Below are positions 41,675 through 51,379 of a DNA stretch of 64,000 nucleotides, piece after piece; position 1 is the stretch's first letter, and the number at the start of each line of letters is the position of its first letter. Origin of the DNA: Hymenobacter cellulosivorans (lineage in GTDB: Bacteria; Bacteroidota; Bacteroidia; Cytophagales; Hymenobacteraceae); the NCBI RefSeq assembly GCF_022919135.1, contig NZ_CP095049.1, forward strand, positions 3,910,501-3,974,500, written 5' to 3'. The translations under genes were made by a program, and so were the position numbers. The notes under the pieces were generated by a model. That model worked only from the letters and a program-made list of their open reading frames with translations, was not told the DNA's origin and did not search any database.

Positions 41675-42628
41675 ATGGATTACCGCGTTTTACTCTACTA
41701 CTGCTATACGCCCATCGAAGACCCGGTGGCGTTTCGCGACGAGCATCACCGCCTGTGCCTGCGTCTGAACCTGCTGGGACGCATCATCGTGGCCCACGAA
41801 GGCTTGAACGGCACGGTATCGGGCCTAGCAGCCGACTGCGAGGAATACATGCGCATCATCAAGGCCGACCCGCGGTTTGCGGCCCTGGAGTTTAAGGTTG
41901 ACGAAGCCCCGGACCACACGTTTCAGAAGCTGCACGTGCGCGTGAAGCCCGAAATCGTGCACAGCAGCCTGCACCACGTGCGCCCCCACGAAAAAACCGG
42001 CCAGCACCTCTCGCCCCAGGAGTTCAAGGACCTCAAGGACCGCGACGATGTGGTGGTGGTCGACGTGCGCTCCGACTACGAGTACAACGTGGGCCGCTTC
42101 AAGAACGCCGTGACGCTGGACATGGAGAACTTCCGCGACTTTCCCGAGCGAATCGAGAAGCTCAAGGAGTTCAAGGACAAGAAGATCCTGACCTACTGCA
42201 CCGGTGGCGTGAAGTGCGAAAAAGCCAGCGCCTACCTGCTGGAGCAGGGTTTCGAAAACGTGTACCAGCTCCACGGCGGCATCATCAAGTACGGCATCGA
42301 AACCGGCGGCGAGGACTTCGACGGCAAGTGCTACGTATTCGACAACCGCGTCACGGTGGACGTGAACCGCATCAACCCCACGGTCATTGCCCAGTGCCAC
42401 CACTGCGGCACGCCTTCCGACCGGATGATTAACTGCGCCAACCCGCACTGCAATGCCCACGTAGCCCTGTGCGAAACCTGCGGCCAGCAGCTCGATGGTG
42501 CTTGCTCGACGGCCTGCCAGGAGCACCCCGATAAGCGGCCCTACGACGGCACGGGCACGTATCCGAAGCTGAGCAACCACTATAACCCCGAACAAGGCCT
42601 GCTTTCGTACCGGCCGCCGGGGGCGTAG
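41675..42628 (+). CDS. trhO: tRNA uridine(34) hydroxylase TrhO (rhodanese-like)
   Basis: 317 residues. It hydroxylates U34 of tRNAs with oxygen, an early step of wobble-uridine cmo5U formation. An N-terminal domain (YRVLLYYCYTPIEDPVAFRDEHH) with EGLNGTVSG, a rhodanese domain (about 130-225) with catalytic Cys in TYCTGGVKCEKAS, and a C-terminal region with Cys pairs (CHHCGTPSD, CANPHCNAH). The start is a single ATG at 41675. Full length. Confidence 0.93.
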   Translation: MDYRVLLYYCYTPIEDPVAFRDEHHRLCLRLNLLGRIIVAHEGLNGTVSGLAADCEEYMRIIKADPRFAALEFKVDEAPDHTFQKLHVRVKPEIVHSSLHHVRPHEKTGQHLSPQEFKDLKDRDDVVVVDVRSDYEYNVGRFKNAVTLDMENFRDFPERIEKLKEFKDKKILTYCTGGVKCEKASAYLLEQGFENVYQLHGGIIKYGIETGGEDFDGKCYVFDNRVTVDVNRINPTVIAQCHHCGTPSDRMINCANPHCNAHVALCETCGQQLDGACSTACQEHPDKRPYDGTGTYPKLSNHYNPEQGLLSYRPPGA

Positions 42629-42663
42629 TTTATCCGAATTTCACGCCGTAAGGCAGTCCACTG

Positions 42664-42695
42664 AAAAAGCCGGAAACACCAATTCCGGCTTCTTT
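42664..42695 (+). terminator. Terminator after trhO
   Basis: AAGCCGGAA pairs with TTCCGGCTT around ACACCAA, followed by CTTTCGTT. Confidence 0.6.
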
Positions 42696-42790
42696 CGTTA
42701 AATACTACAGCAGTTTCCTGCTACCTGCGGCAGCTGCTGCCCACTGGGCCCTCATTCAACCGTTACCATTCCACTTTCAACCTTCCCACC

Positions 42791-43663
42791 ATGCCCATTC
42801 CCGAATCGGAGCTGATCATCAACCGCGACGGCAGCGTGTACCACCTGAACCTGCTGCCCGACCATATTTCCGAAACGATTATCACCGTCGGCGACCCGGA
42901 GCGCGTGCCGCTGGTCAGCCAGCACTTCGATTCTATCGAAACCCAGATCCACAAGCGGGAATTCGTAACCCACGTGGGCTATTATCAGGGCAAGCGCCTC
43001 ACGGTAATTTCCACCGGCATGGGTACCGATAACATTGACATCCTCATTAACGAGCTCGACGCGCTGGTTAATATTGACTTCGTGACCCGGGAGCCCCGCC
43101 CATTGGAGGAGCGTATTTCCCTGCGCATCGTGCGTGTGGGCACCAGCGGCGCCCTGCAGGCTGATATCCCGATTGGCTCCCACCTCGTGACCGAGCACGC
43201 TGTAGGCCTCGACTCGCTCATGCAGTTTTACCCATTAGTGGAAACCGGCCTCGAAGTAGAGGTATCGACCGGTATCCAGCAGAGCCTGGACCTGGCCTAC
43301 CGCCCGTACTGCGTGCGCGGCTCCGACTTGCTGCGTGAGCAACTAGGTGCCGGCATGGTGGTGGGCAATACGCTCACCTGCCCCGGTTTCTACGGTCCCC
43401 AAGGCCGGGTGCTGCGCCTCGACCTGCGTCAGCCCGACCTGATCAGCCGCTTCCAGAACTTCCGGTACCAGAGCGCTGAAGGTGAGTTTCGCCTGACCAA
43501 CTTCGAGATGGAAACGGCTGGCTACTATGGTCTGGGTCGCATGCTGGGCCACGAAGTGGTGTCGCTCAATGCCATTGTAGCTAACCGTGCCACCGGCGAG
43601 TTTGCCACCAACGCCGAGGCTACCGTCAACGACCTGATCCAAAAGACGCTCGACCGGATTTAA
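42791..43663 (+). CDS. Nucleoside phosphorylase (uridine phosphorylase-like)
   Basis: 290 residues. It cleaves nucleosides with phosphate in salvage. Family motifs: IITVGDPERVPLVSQHF (about 38-54), STGMGTDNIDILI (about 75-87) and the VGTSGALQADIP block; the C-terminal NFEMETAGYYGLGRMLGHE contains the conserved Glu. It is the uridine/purine phosphorylase superfamily; uridine is the likeliest substrate. Confidence 0.88.
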   Translation: MPIPESELIINRDGSVYHLNLLPDHISETIITVGDPERVPLVSQHFDSIETQIHKREFVTHVGYYQGKRLTVISTGMGTDNIDILINELDALVNIDFVTREPRPLEERISLRIVRVGTSGALQADIPIGSHLVTEHAVGLDSLMQFYPLVETGLEVEVSTGIQQSLDLAYRPYCVRGSDLLREQLGAGMVVGNTLTCPGFYGPQGRVLRLDLRQPDLISRFQNFRYQSAEGEFRLTNFEMETAGYYGLGRMLGHEVVSLNAIVANRATGEFATNAEATVNDLIQKTLDRI

Positions 43664-43711
43664 AAAGTTTGGCTAGTAGAATAGTTCAAATTGCCTTGGC
43701 TATGGCTTGGA

Positions 43712-43773
43712 GCCAATAGCACAAAACAAAGCCCCGGTCTGTTCAGACCGGGGCTTTGTTTTGTGCTATTGGC
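43712..43773. terminator. Perfect 29-bp hairpin between the phosphorylase and the hypothetical gene
   Basis: The arms (GCCAATAGCACAAAACAAAG... and its exact complement) pair over 29 bp around a GTTC loop. A- and T-runs on both sides make it bidirectional for two converging genes. Confidence 0.9.
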
Positions 43774-43823
43774 GAAAACTGTTGCAGCAGTGAAAATTCG
43801 CCGGTGGAAATAGAGCGTCGAAC

Positions 43824-44123
43824 TTAGTAGAAGTCGAACCCAACGACAGCCCGTAGTGGCAGAGCCCCGCCCGACTTCAGCGTCAGGTGTTCTGCATCGC
43901 AAGCCCAAACGGTAGTGTATACGCGTTTAGTATGACCATCAGCGGTTTTAAAGTAGATGTCAACCTTGCCGTGGTAGCCGTTGCCAAGCGTCGTGGCCCG
44001 CTCGGCTTCGTAGCGCCGCCACTGCCGTTGAGCGGGCAGGGGCAGGACGTCGTCGGTGGGAAACCGGAAAGTGCCAATGATTTCCTTGGCTACCAATTCT
44101 GGGGATTGTTCAAGCGTGTGCAT
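43824..44123 (-). CDS. Hypothetical protein
   Basis: 99 residues from ATG 44121-44123, not recognised. It has no signal peptide; it ends in strands such as GKVDIYFKTADGHTKRVYTT and LRAVVGFDFY. A Bacteroidota-type small conserved protein is plausible because it is flanked by a terminator and an intact neighbour gene, but no other support exists. Confidence 0.45.
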   Translation of the reverse strand: MHTLEQSPELVAKEIIGTFRFPTDDVLPLPAQRQWRRYEAERATTLGNGYHGKVDIYFKTADGHTKRVYTTVWACDAEHLTLKSGGALPLRAVVGFDFY

Positions 44124-44237
44124 ATAGGGCGTATAGGTGAGAAGTGCCCTGTTAACTTGGGGATTCAGTTTGAAAAATGCTATTAAAAATCAACTAATCT
44201 TGTGAAGTTGTTTATTTCGTGCTATCCAACGGCGGTA

Positions 44238-45251
44238 TCAGACTATTTCGGCCAAAAAAGCCATGGTGTCCACTCCGTCGGCATAGTCCGTAACCTTGGG
44301 CGACTGGGCCTGCCCGAAGGCAAAGCTGCCCGCGTAACGCCCTCCATCTGACACAATACATTGAATCTGCTCGGCAGCATCAGTCAATTGATCCACCAAG
44401 TCTACCTCGCTGGTATAGCGGCCGTAGTGCAGCACCGAAATCGGTGACACCAGCGGAGCCGCTTCGTTAAGTAACAGGAAGCCGTTGTCGTAGTGGGGCA
44501 CGTTGTTGACCAGCAGAATGCTCTTATTATAGTCGTAGTTGTTCTGGTAGCGGTTGTGGGTCAATACCCGTTCCCAGGGCTGCAGCGCATCGAGCAGGGG
44601 CGAGAAAGAGTAATTTTCGGGCACGTAGAGCTTCGACACGTTGCGGCAGCCCAGGCCGTAGTACTGGAAAATGTCGCGGCCCAAAGCTGCCAGCGTGTCG
44701 GCGGTTTCCTCGCCCGTAAGGATGGCCAGACTAGTGCGGTTGCGCCGAATTAGGTTGGGCTTCTTGCTGAAATAATACTCGAAGTAGCGGGCCGTATTAT
44801 TGGAGCCGGTGGCAATGAAGGCATCGGCCTCGTTGAGCCGTTCCACGAAGCTGATTCGCTCGGCAAAGCGGGGCTCAAGTGTCGTCAGCTCCTGGGCAAT
44901 CCAGGTCATGAGCACCTTGTCATCGGCGCTGGGCTTGGCCAGCAGATAGTGGCCGCTGATGAGCACGCAGAGCAAGTCATGAAAGCCGACCAGGGGAATG
45001 TTGCCGGCCATAACCACGCCCACGCGGCGGGCCTGCTCGGGCTCGGTGGGGTAGCGGCTGGCCCAGGTCCGGAGCGTGTCTTCGGTCAGCAGTTCGGCCA
45101 CGCCCTGCACGGCGGCCGTTACGTTGGGCTCGTCAAACCAGGTGTTGCTATTGCGGGCCCGCCGGACCAGATCGGCTAGCTCGTCGCCGGAAAGGTGCTG
45201 CAGGCGCTGGCCCAGGGCTATAAAGGCGGCGACACGGTCGGAATGATTCAT
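44238..45251 (-). CDS. Acyl-CoA reductase (LuxC-like)
   Basis: 337 residues from ATG 45249-45251. It belongs to the LuxC family of fatty-acyl-CoA reductases (NADPH-dependent aldehyde formation). Visible: VVMAGNIPLVGFHDLLCVLI (about 91-110), FIATGSNNTARYFEYYFSKK (about 150-170), YGLGCRNVSKLYVPENY with the catalytic Cys (about 228) and NKSILLVNNVPHYDNGFL. The acyl group is not known; the gene is divergent from a ferredoxin, a pairing also seen in other Bacteroidota, which might supply electrons (inference). Confidence 0.88.
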   Translation of the reverse strand: MNHSDRVAAFIALGQRLQHLSGDELADLVRRARNSNTWFDEPNVTAAVQGVAELLTEDTLRTWASRYPTEPEQARRVGVVMAGNIPLVGFHDLLCVLISGHYLLAKPSADDKVLMTWIAQELTTLEPRFAERISFVERLNEADAFIATGSNNTARYFEYYFSKKPNLIRRNRTSLAILTGEETADTLAALGRDIFQYYGLGCRNVSKLYVPENYSFSPLLDALQPWERVLTHNRYQNNYDYNKSILLVNNVPHYDNGFLLLNEAAPLVSPISVLHYGRYTSEVDLVDQLTDAAEQIQCIVSDGGRYAGSFAFGQAQSPKVTDYADGVDTMAFLAEIV

Positions 45252-45355
45252 GGGAGAGGAGCAAAAATGCGGGTAAACGCTTAGCTTAGCCGAAGCAAAG
45301 CCGCGTGGAAGGGAGTGGAACAACTAAAAAACTCGCAAGAGTACGGGTTAGTTTC

Positions 45356-45363
45356 TACTTTTG
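45356..45363 (+). promoter_or_regulatory. -7 box (TACTTTTG) for the ferredoxin gene
   Basis: Matches TAnnTTTG, 86 nt upstream of the ferredoxin ATG. Confidence 0.5.
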
Positions 45364-45449
45364 CGTGCCTTTCCCAATTACTGCTCCCGCATTTTCTGCG
45401 TATAGGGTAGTAATTCATTAGCATCAACTCAACCCAGAGGAACCCGGCT

Positions 45450-45794
45450 ATGGCCATCATGATAACCGACGAGTGCATCAACTGTGGTGCCTGCGAACCA
45501 GAATGCCCCAACACCGCCATCTACGAGGGCGGCGCCCAGTGGCGTTGGGCCGACGGCACTACGCTGAAGGAAGTACAGGTCGACGGGGGCGCTACGGTTG
45601 CCGGCACGGCGCCCCAAACGCCCGTCTCGGATGAGTATTACTACATCGTGTCCGACAAGTGCACCGAGTGCGTAGGCTTTCACGAAGAGCCCCAGTGCGC
45701 TGCCGTGTGCCCCGTCGACTGCTGCGTAGACGACCCCGACTACCGCGAAAGCCAGGAGAAGCTCATCAGCAAGAAAGAGTGGCTGCACGCGTAA
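45450..45794 (+). CDS. 4Fe-4S dicluster ferredoxin
   Basis: 114 residues. Two cluster motifs: [20 protein letters not shown] (residues about 6-25) and the second [18 protein letters not shown] (about 71-88), in which an insertion separates the second and third Cys, as in the Chromatium-type ferredoxins. The protein carries electrons in the cytoplasm. Its partner may be the divergently encoded acyl-CoA reductase. The stop is 2 nt from repeat H8. Confidence 0.93.
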   Translation: MAIMITDECINCGACEPECPNTAIYEGGAQWRWADGTTLKEVQVDGGATVAGTAPQTPVSDEYYYIVSDKCTECVGFHEEPQCAAVCPVDCCVDDPDYRESQEKLISKKEWLHA

Positions 45795-45883
45795 CTATGA
45801 GATAGTGAATTAGTGATATGGTGAGTTGTCGTTCGGACGAACTTAGCCAGCCATTCTCTTCTGATTTGCTCTGCTTTCCAAGC

Positions 45884-45922
45884 AAAAAGCCCTTTCTCGT
45901 ACCAACGGGAAAGGGCTTTTTG
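45884..45922. terminator. Terminator inside element H8
   Basis: AAAAAGCCCTTTC pairs with GAAAGGGCTTTTT around TCGTACCAACG; symmetrical, so it serves the two converging genes. Confidence 0.85.
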
Positions 45923-45936
45923 GTTAAAGGTCATTT

Positions 45937-45982
45937 CGTACTGCGCAGAGGACGGATTGCTTCGCTTCGCTCGCAAGGACAC
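45937..45982 (-). repeat. Inner repeat of H8 (TGCGAGCGAAGCGAAGCAAT type)
   Basis: On the minus strand: TGTCCTTGCGAGCGAAGCGA then AGCAATCCGTCCTCTGCG and CAGTACG. The same 45-nt sequence, slightly changed, is at 54015-54059. This sequence type looks like a dispersed intergenic repeat. Confidence 0.7.
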
Positions 45983-46049
45983 AAGAAAAACAGGACCGTG
46001 CACGCATACTGAACGGCAACTCACCATTTCACAGGTTCACCATCTCACC

Positions 46050-47213
46050 TCACGTGCCGCAGTTGAAGTACTTGTCGTAGGCCGACTCGGGGAGCAGGTT
46101 TAGGTGGCTCAGGGCCTGGATGGGCCAGCGCAGCTTGCGGATGAGGCGGTAGTTGTTGGGGTAGTCGTGGAAGGTGCGGGGAGGAGTGGCCACAATCTGG
46201 TCGAACTCCTGGCGGGTGAGGCCCAGGCGCTTGATGCACAGGTCGATGACGCGCGGGTCTTCGATGGAGTTGATTTTGGCTGTGCGTTCCAGGGCCGTTT
46301 CCCGGCTCATCTGCCCCGAGCGGACCAGGGCCGAGTAGTTGAACAGGCGCCGGTCGATGTTGAACTTGGTCCGGTTCAGGTAGTAAATAACGCTCTGGTA
46401 CAGGTCGTCGAAGTAGTGGGCCCCGGGGTTCTGCCAGTCCAGCTCCCGGGCCAGCAGCTCGTCGACTTCGCTGCGTACGTAATCCACGTGGTAGAGCAGG
46501 GTCACGGTCTTGATGCGACGCACGAAGGTGTAGTAGAACATTTCCTTCAAACCCAGATTAAAGCCCGGGTCATTCGGCGACCAGGCCCGAAGCGGCACCG
46601 AGCCGAAACGCTCGTGCACGGCCTTCAGGTATTTGCCATCCAGGTAGTTCCACGACAGCGGGGCTATGCCCTCGGTGCGGAACGACTGCCCGATGATGAT
46701 GCGCTGAATGCCTTCCTTGGCCGCCACGCCGTAAAGAGCGGTGGCAATGCCTACGTCGGTACCTTCCTCCATATCGGGCGTGGAGGCCTTGAGGAAGGCA
46801 ATTTTCAGGTCCTTGGATTCACGCCAGTCGGAGGTGATGGTGCGCATTTCCACGCCCAGCTTGCGGCAGGCCTTGAGCATGTTTTCCCCGGCCACAGGGT
46901 TACCAAAACCGTCGTTGAAGTGTACTGCCAGGGGCCGCAGGCCCAGCTGGGTAACGCAGTACCACAGGGTAAAGGAACTGTCGCGGCCTCCGCTGACGCC
47001 GAGCACGCAGTCGTATTTGCGGCCCTTGCCCAGGCGTTTGATATCGGCGGCCAGCTCCTGCACTTTTTTGCGGCCGGCTTCGCCCAGCGGGAAAGCCTGG
47101 TCCATTTTATCGTGCAACAGGCAAAAATTACACTCGCCGTGGGCATCAAACTGAATACCGGGTACAGTAGTATCCATAATACAGCGGGTGCAGCGTTGGT
47201 AGCCGTGCGTCAT
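46050..47213 (-). CDS. N-acetyl sugar amidotransferase (PseA/WbpG-like, PP-loop)
   Basis: 387 residues from ATG 47211-47213; a longer frame adds only non-conserved residues. An N-terminal Cys cluster (CTRCIMDTT, CNFCLLHDK) probably binds zinc. A PP-loop ATPase motif CVLGVSGGRDSSFTLW (about 87-100) activates the sugar with ATP before ammonia attack, giving an acetamidino sugar. The homologues usually act with HisH/HisF-like partners on pseudaminic or legionaminic acid precursors; neither is here. Instead a nitrilase gene is upstream, 82 nt away. The stop lies in repeat H8. Confidence 0.85.
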   Translation of the reverse strand: MTHGYQRCTRCIMDTTVPGIQFDAHGECNFCLLHDKMDQAFPLGEAGRKKVQELAADIKRLGKGRKYDCVLGVSGGRDSSFTLWYCVTQLGLRPLAVHFNDGFGNPVAGENMLKACRKLGVEMRTITSDWRESKDLKIAFLKASTPDMEEGTDVGIATALYGVAAKEGIQRIIIGQSFRTEGIAPLSWNYLDGKYLKAVHERFGSVPLRAWSPNDPGFNLGLKEMFYYTFVRRIKTVTLLYHVDYVRSEVDELLARELDWQNPGAHYFDDLYQSVIYYLNRTKFNIDRRLFNYSALVRSGQMSRETALERTAKINSIEDPRVIDLCIKRLGLTRQEFDQIVATPPRTFHDYPNNYRLIRKLRWPIQALSHLNLLPESAYDKYFNCGT

Positions 47214-47295
47214 AGGCAAAGGGCGGGAGTGGGCAGCAGGGGAAAGAGCAGCGGTAGAAGTGGACAAGTGGAGTAGGGTAAGGTTGGGGTGGGCT

Positions 47296-48219
47296 TTAAA
47301 CGGGCAATTCGTCGAAGCGGTAGCCTTTGCGGCGCAGCATGTCCCCAATGGCCGTGCCCTGCTCGGGCCGGACCGGCCGGGGCATATCCGTCACGACCAG
47401 CTGGCCGGCAAACTCATTGAAAACACCCTGGGCGCGCACTCCGGAAGCATCCACGGCCAGGGAGCAGCCAATGCTTTTCTTGCCCTCGTAGGGGCCGCCC
47501 ACGATGTAGCCCACCGAGGTGGTGCTGAGCACGGCCACGTTGTAGAGCTGGGCCAGAATAGAAAAAGGCCGCACCCATTTCTGCTGGTACGGGTCATTTT
47601 CTTCCGTGATGGAGTAATCCACGGTCCAGGACGCCGGGGCCAGGATAAACTCGGCGCCCATGCGGGCCAGGGTGTGCCCAATGGACAGGCCCTCCAGGTA
47701 GTTATCGGCGCACACGTTGACCCCGATTTTGCCCAAGGGCGTATCCACCACATTCAGGGTTTGGCCCACCGCATAAAACGGCTGCTCCACGGTAAGGAGG
47801 TTGATTTTATGGTATTTAGTCAGGATTTCGCCCTGGGCACTGATCAGGATGGCCGCGTTGTAATTGCGTCCGTTCAGCCGCTCGGTCAGGCCGGCGCACA
47901 CCATGATGTTGTGCCGCATGGCTTCCTGACACAGCGCGTCGCTGAAGGCGCCGGGAATGGGCAGCGCCTCGGTCAGGGCGCTGGGGTGAGTCCAGGCAAA
48001 ATCCAGGGTTTCAGGCAATAATACCAGGTCGCAGCCTTGTTGGGCCGCGTCGGCAATCATCTGGGAGGCCCGTTCGAGGTTGCGTAGCGGCTCGCCGCCT
48101 TCAACCAGCAGCTGGCCCAGGCCAATGCGGACGGTAGCAGTAGGTTCGGGGTGGGGAGCAGTTGAAACCGGCGCCAAAGCTGGTTTCTTATTCTTTAGAA
48201 AAGAGAAAAGCGAAGCCAT
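47296..48219 (-). CDS. Carbon-nitrogen hydrolase (nitrilase superfamily)
   Basis: 307 residues. The catalytic triad is visible: Glu in LVLLPETLDFA (about 65), Lys in ILTKYHKINLLTVEQPF (about 134), and Cys in GVNVCADNYLEGLSIG (about 169). The natural substrate is not clear. The gene is directly upstream of the PP-loop amidotransferase and probably co-transcribed; in NAD synthetase a nitrilase-type glutaminase domain feeds ammonia to a PP-loop domain, so a split version of this arrangement is possible (inference). The basic, Ala/Pro-rich N-terminal 28 residues are not conserved. Confidence 0.85.
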   Translation of the reverse strand: MASLFSFLKNKKPALAPVSTAPHPEPTATVRIGLGQLLVEGGEPLRNLERASQMIADAAQQGCDLVLLPETLDFAWTHPSALTEALPIPGAFSDALCQEAMRHNIMVCAGLTERLNGRNYNAAILISAQGEILTKYHKINLLTVEQPFYAVGQTLNVVDTPLGKIGVNVCADNYLEGLSIGHTLARMGAEFILAPASWTVDYSITEENDPYQQKWVRPFSILAQLYNVAVLSTTSVGYIVGGPYEGKKSIGCSLAVDASGVRAQGVFNEFAGQLVVTDMPRPVRPEQGTAIGDMLRRKGYRFDELPV

Positions 48220-48415
48220 AGAGGCAAAAGGCAGGGCAGAAAAAATTTCTCAGAAGTTACTACAATCTGATTAAACCTCCACGGTATTTTTTTGTCGCTG
48301 GCAAAGGTAACTCGATTTGAGGCATATAGAAGCCGGTGGAAATGTTTTAATGTTGGGCTAAGCTGGGCCGTAACCAGCCAAGAGCCCCGAATTTCCCGCC
48401 CCGGCCTGAATTGTC

Positions 48416-48423
48416 TACTTTTG
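48416..48423 (+). promoter_or_regulatory. -7 box (TACTTTTG) for valS
   Basis: Matches TAnnTTTG, 32 nt upstream of the valS ATG at 48456; it overlaps the first codons of a longer frame, so the ATG at 48456 is the start. Confidence 0.5.
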
Positions 48424-48455
48424 CCTTTATTCCGAACCGCTATTCCCCGTTGACG

Positions 48456-51086
48456 ATGTCCATCGCCAAAACCTATACCCCCGCCGACGTTGAAGCCAAA
48501 TGGTATCAGCGCTGGCAGGAGCAGGGCTTTTTTAAAGCCAAAGCCAACCCGCGCAAGCCCGCCTACTCCGTCGTGATTCCGCCGCCCAACGTGACGGGCG
48601 TGCTGCACATGGGCCACATGCTCAACAATACGATTCAGGACGTGCTGGTGCGCCGGGCCCGGATGCAGGGCAAGGAAGCCTGCTGGGTGCCCGGCACCGA
48701 CCACGCCTCCATTGCTACCGAAGCCAAAGTAGTAGCCCTGCTAAAGGAAAAGGGTATTGAGAAGCGCGACCTGAGCCGGGAAGAGTTTCTGACCCACGCC
48801 TGGGACTGGAAGGAAAAGTACGGCGGCATCATCCTGGAGCAGCTTAAGAAGCTGGGTGCTAGCTGCGACTGGGACCGGACGCGCTTCACGATGGAGCCCG
48901 AGCTGACCGAGGCCGTACTGCGCGTGTTCGTGGACCTGTACCAGAAAGGCCAGATTTACCGCGGCATCCGGATGGTCAACTGGGACCCGCAGGGCCGCAC
49001 CGCCATCAGTGACGAGGAAGTTATTGCCAAGGACACTGTGGCCAAAATGTACTACCTGCGCTACGAAGTGGTAGGACAGGACGGGCAGTTCATCACCGTG
49101 GCTACCTCGCGGCCCGAAACGATTATGGCCGACGTGGCTGTGGCTGTAAACCCCAACGACGAGCGGTACACCCACTTGCACGGGCAGAAAGTGCGTATCC
49201 CGCTGCTGGGCCGCGAAATCCCGGTGATTCTGGACGAGTACGTGGCCATGGACTTCGGCACTGGCGGTCTGAAGGTGACGCCCGCCCACGACTTGAACGA
49301 CTACGAGCTAGGCGTCAAGCACAACCTGCCCGTTATCGACATCCTGAATGATGACGGCACGCTGAACGAAAAGGCGCAGCTCTACGTCGGGCAGGACCGC
49401 TTTGCCGTGCGCAAGCAGATTGCCAAAGACCTGCAGGAAGCCGGCTTGCTCGACAAGATTGAGGACTACAACAGCGTGCTGCAAACCTCGGAGCGGACCG
49501 GCGCGGTGATTGAGCCCAAGCTCAGCCTGCAGTGGTTCTGCAAGATGGACCACATGGCCAAAAAGGCGCTGGAGGTCGTTGAAAACGACGAAATCAAGCT
49601 GCACCCGCCCAAGTTCAAGAACATGTACCGGTCGTGGATGGAGAACGTGCGCGACTGGTGCATCTCGCGCCAGCTGTGGTGGGGCCAGCGGATTCCGGCC
49701 TACTACCTGCCCGACGGCACCTTTGTAGTAGCCCTCAACGAGGAGCAGGCCCTGGAACAGGCCCGGGAGCAGAGCGGCAACGCCAACCTGCAACTCACGG
49801 ACCTGCGCCAGGACGAGGATGTGCTCGATACCTGGTTTTCGTCGTGGCTGTGGCCGATTTCAGTGTTCGACGGGTTCAAGGACCCCGACAATGCCGATAT
49901 CAACTATTTCTACCCCACCGACGACCTGGTAACGGCTCCCGAAATCCTGTTTTTCTGGGTGGCCCGCATGATTATGGCCGGCCTGGAGTACCGTAAGGAA
50001 GTGCCTTTCCGCAACGTGTACCTCACCGGCATCGTGCGCGATGACCAGGGCCGCAAGATGAGTAAGCAGCTCGGCAACTCGCCCGACCCGCTCGATTTGA
50101 TTGCCACCTACGGCGCCGACGGCGTGCGCACGGGCATGCTTTTTTCCTCGCCGGCCGGCAACGACTTGCTCTTTGACATCAAGCTCGTGGAGCAGGGCCG
50201 CAACTTCACCAACAAGCTCTGGAACGCCTTCCGCCTGACCCAGGGCTGGGAGGTGAACAACGAGCTGCCCTTCGCCTCGGCCAAGGCGGTGGAATGGTTC
50301 GGGGCCAAGCTGCAAACGACTCTGGCCGAGCTGGATGAGCACTTTGCCAAGTTCCGCATGAGCGACGCGCTGATGACGGTGTATAAGCTGGTATGGGACG
50401 ACTTCTGCTCGGTGTACCTGGAAATGGTGAAGCCCGCCTACCAGGCCCCGATTGATGCCGAGACGCTGAAGCACACCATCGGCTACCTCGAAACCCTGCT
50501 CAAGCTGCTGCACCCCTTTATGCCCTTCATCACCGAAGAAATCTGGCACGAGCTGAAGGAGCGGGGCCCCAAGGAGTACCTCTGCGTGGCACCCTGGCCC
50601 AAGCTGGCCCCGGTGGCCGGCAGCGCCGAGCTGCTCAGCCGCATGGACAAGGCCCTGGACATCGTGGCCGGGGTGCGCAACATCCGTAACCAGAAGGGCC
50701 TGGGCCCCAACAAGCCCCTGACCCTGGCGGCCAAAACCGACGATGCCCAGCTGCTGCAGGACTACGACGGCATCATCCGCAAGCTGGCCGCCCTGACCGA
50801 GGTGAGCTTGGTGCAGGACGCTCCCGCCGCTTCGGTAGGCTTCGTGTCGGGTGGCAGTGAGTTTTTCGTGCCCTTGGAAGGCCAGATTGACCTGGGTGCG
50901 GAAAAGGCCCGGCTGGAAAAAGAGCTGGAGTACACCCGCGGCTTCCGCGACACGGTGCTCAAGAAGCTCAGCAACGAGAAGTTTGTGCAGAACGCCAAGC
51001 CCGACGTGCTGGAGCGCGAGCGGCAGAAGCAGGCCGATGCCGAATCGAAAATTGCCGCCCTGGAGCAAAGCCTGGCGGCGCTGTAA
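48456..51086 (+). CDS. valS: Valyl-tRNA synthetase
   Basis: 876 residues. Class I synthetase. The HIGH-like signature is in [18 protein letters not shown] (about 42-58), the editing domain (about 190-340), and the KMSKS-like motif in [18 protein letters not shown] (about 533). A C-terminal coiled coil (about 800-875; [20 protein letters not shown]) is typical of ValRS. Full length for the Bacteroidota enzyme. Confidence 0.98.
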   Translation: MSIAKTYTPADVEAKWYQRWQEQGFFKAKANPRKPAYSVVIPPPNVTGVLHMGHMLNNTIQDVLVRRARMQGKEACWVPGTDHASIATEAKVVALLKEKGIEKRDLSREEFLTHAWDWKEKYGGIILEQLKKLGASCDWDRTRFTMEPELTEAVLRVFVDLYQKGQIYRGIRMVNWDPQGRTAISDEEVIAKDTVAKMYYLRYEVVGQDGQFITVATSRPETIMADVAVAVNPNDERYTHLHGQKVRIPLLGREIPVILDEYVAMDFGTGGLKVTPAHDLNDYELGVKHNLPVIDILNDDGTLNEKAQLYVGQDRFAVRKQIAKDLQEAGLLDKIEDYNSVLQTSERTGAVIEPKLSLQWFCKMDHMAKKALEVVENDEIKLHPPKFKNMYRSWMENVRDWCISRQLWWGQRIPAYYLPDGTFVVALNEEQALEQAREQSGNANLQLTDLRQDEDVLDTWFSSWLWPISVFDGFKDPDNADINYFYPTDDLVTAPEILFFWVARMIMAGLEYRKEVPFRNVYLTGIVRDDQGRKMSKQLGNSPDPLDLIATYGADGVRTGMLFSSPAGNDLLFDIKLVEQGRNFTNKLWNAFRLTQGWEVNNELPFASAKAVEWFGAKLQTTLAELDEHFAKFRMSDALMTVYKLVWDDFCSVYLEMVKPAYQAPIDAETLKHTIGYLETLLKLLHPFMPFITEEIWHELKERGPKEYLCVAPWPKLAPVAGSAELLSRMDKALDIVAGVRNIRNQKGLGPNKPLTLAAKTDDAQLLQDYDGIIRKLAALTEVSLVQDAPAASVGFVSGGSEFFVPLEGQIDLGAEKARLEKELEYTRGFRDTVLKKLSNEKFVQNAKPDVLERERQKQADAESKIAALEQSLAAL

Positions 51087-51111
51087 ATCGTTAAGGGTAT
51101 TTCTGAATGAG

Positions 51112-51139
51112 AAAGGCCAGCTGCTCCAGCTGGCCTTTT
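51112..51139 (+). terminator. Terminator after valS
   Basis: AAAGGCCAGCTG pairs with CAGCTGGCCTTT around CTC, followed by TTTTCTTTT, 25 nt after the stop. Confidence 0.85.
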
Positions 51140-51379
51140 CTTTTGCCCTGGCCGCGGCTTGGGAAGCTCATCTATGACTATTTTTTTCCGGCTATGCCAC
51201 CCCGCGGGCAAAACCGTGTCTGTGCCTCTCGGGCGCAACCAGCAGATGCTTTACCGGTTTGCGGGGGAAGAACCGGCCGTTCCGTCGATTCGACTTGGGG
51301 GCCTTTCCCGCCCACGGTAAGTTCGTGCCAACAACCGCCTACCCTCAGCACCACACCGGGTTGCTTTCGATTAACGTTC

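Larger units (their letters stand above)
45797..46052. repeat. Composite heptamer inverted repeat element H8 with nested terminator and repeat
   Basis: The outer left arm (45797-45836) has TGAGATAGTGAATTAG, TGATATGGTGAG and TTGTCGTTCGG. The outer right arm (46012-46052), read inward on the minus strand, has TGAGATGGTGAACCTG, TGAAATGGTGAG and TTGCCGTTCAG. Between them are a terminator hairpin (45884-45922) and a second repeat (45937-45982). The stop of the amidotransferase lies in the right arm. Confidence 0.85.
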
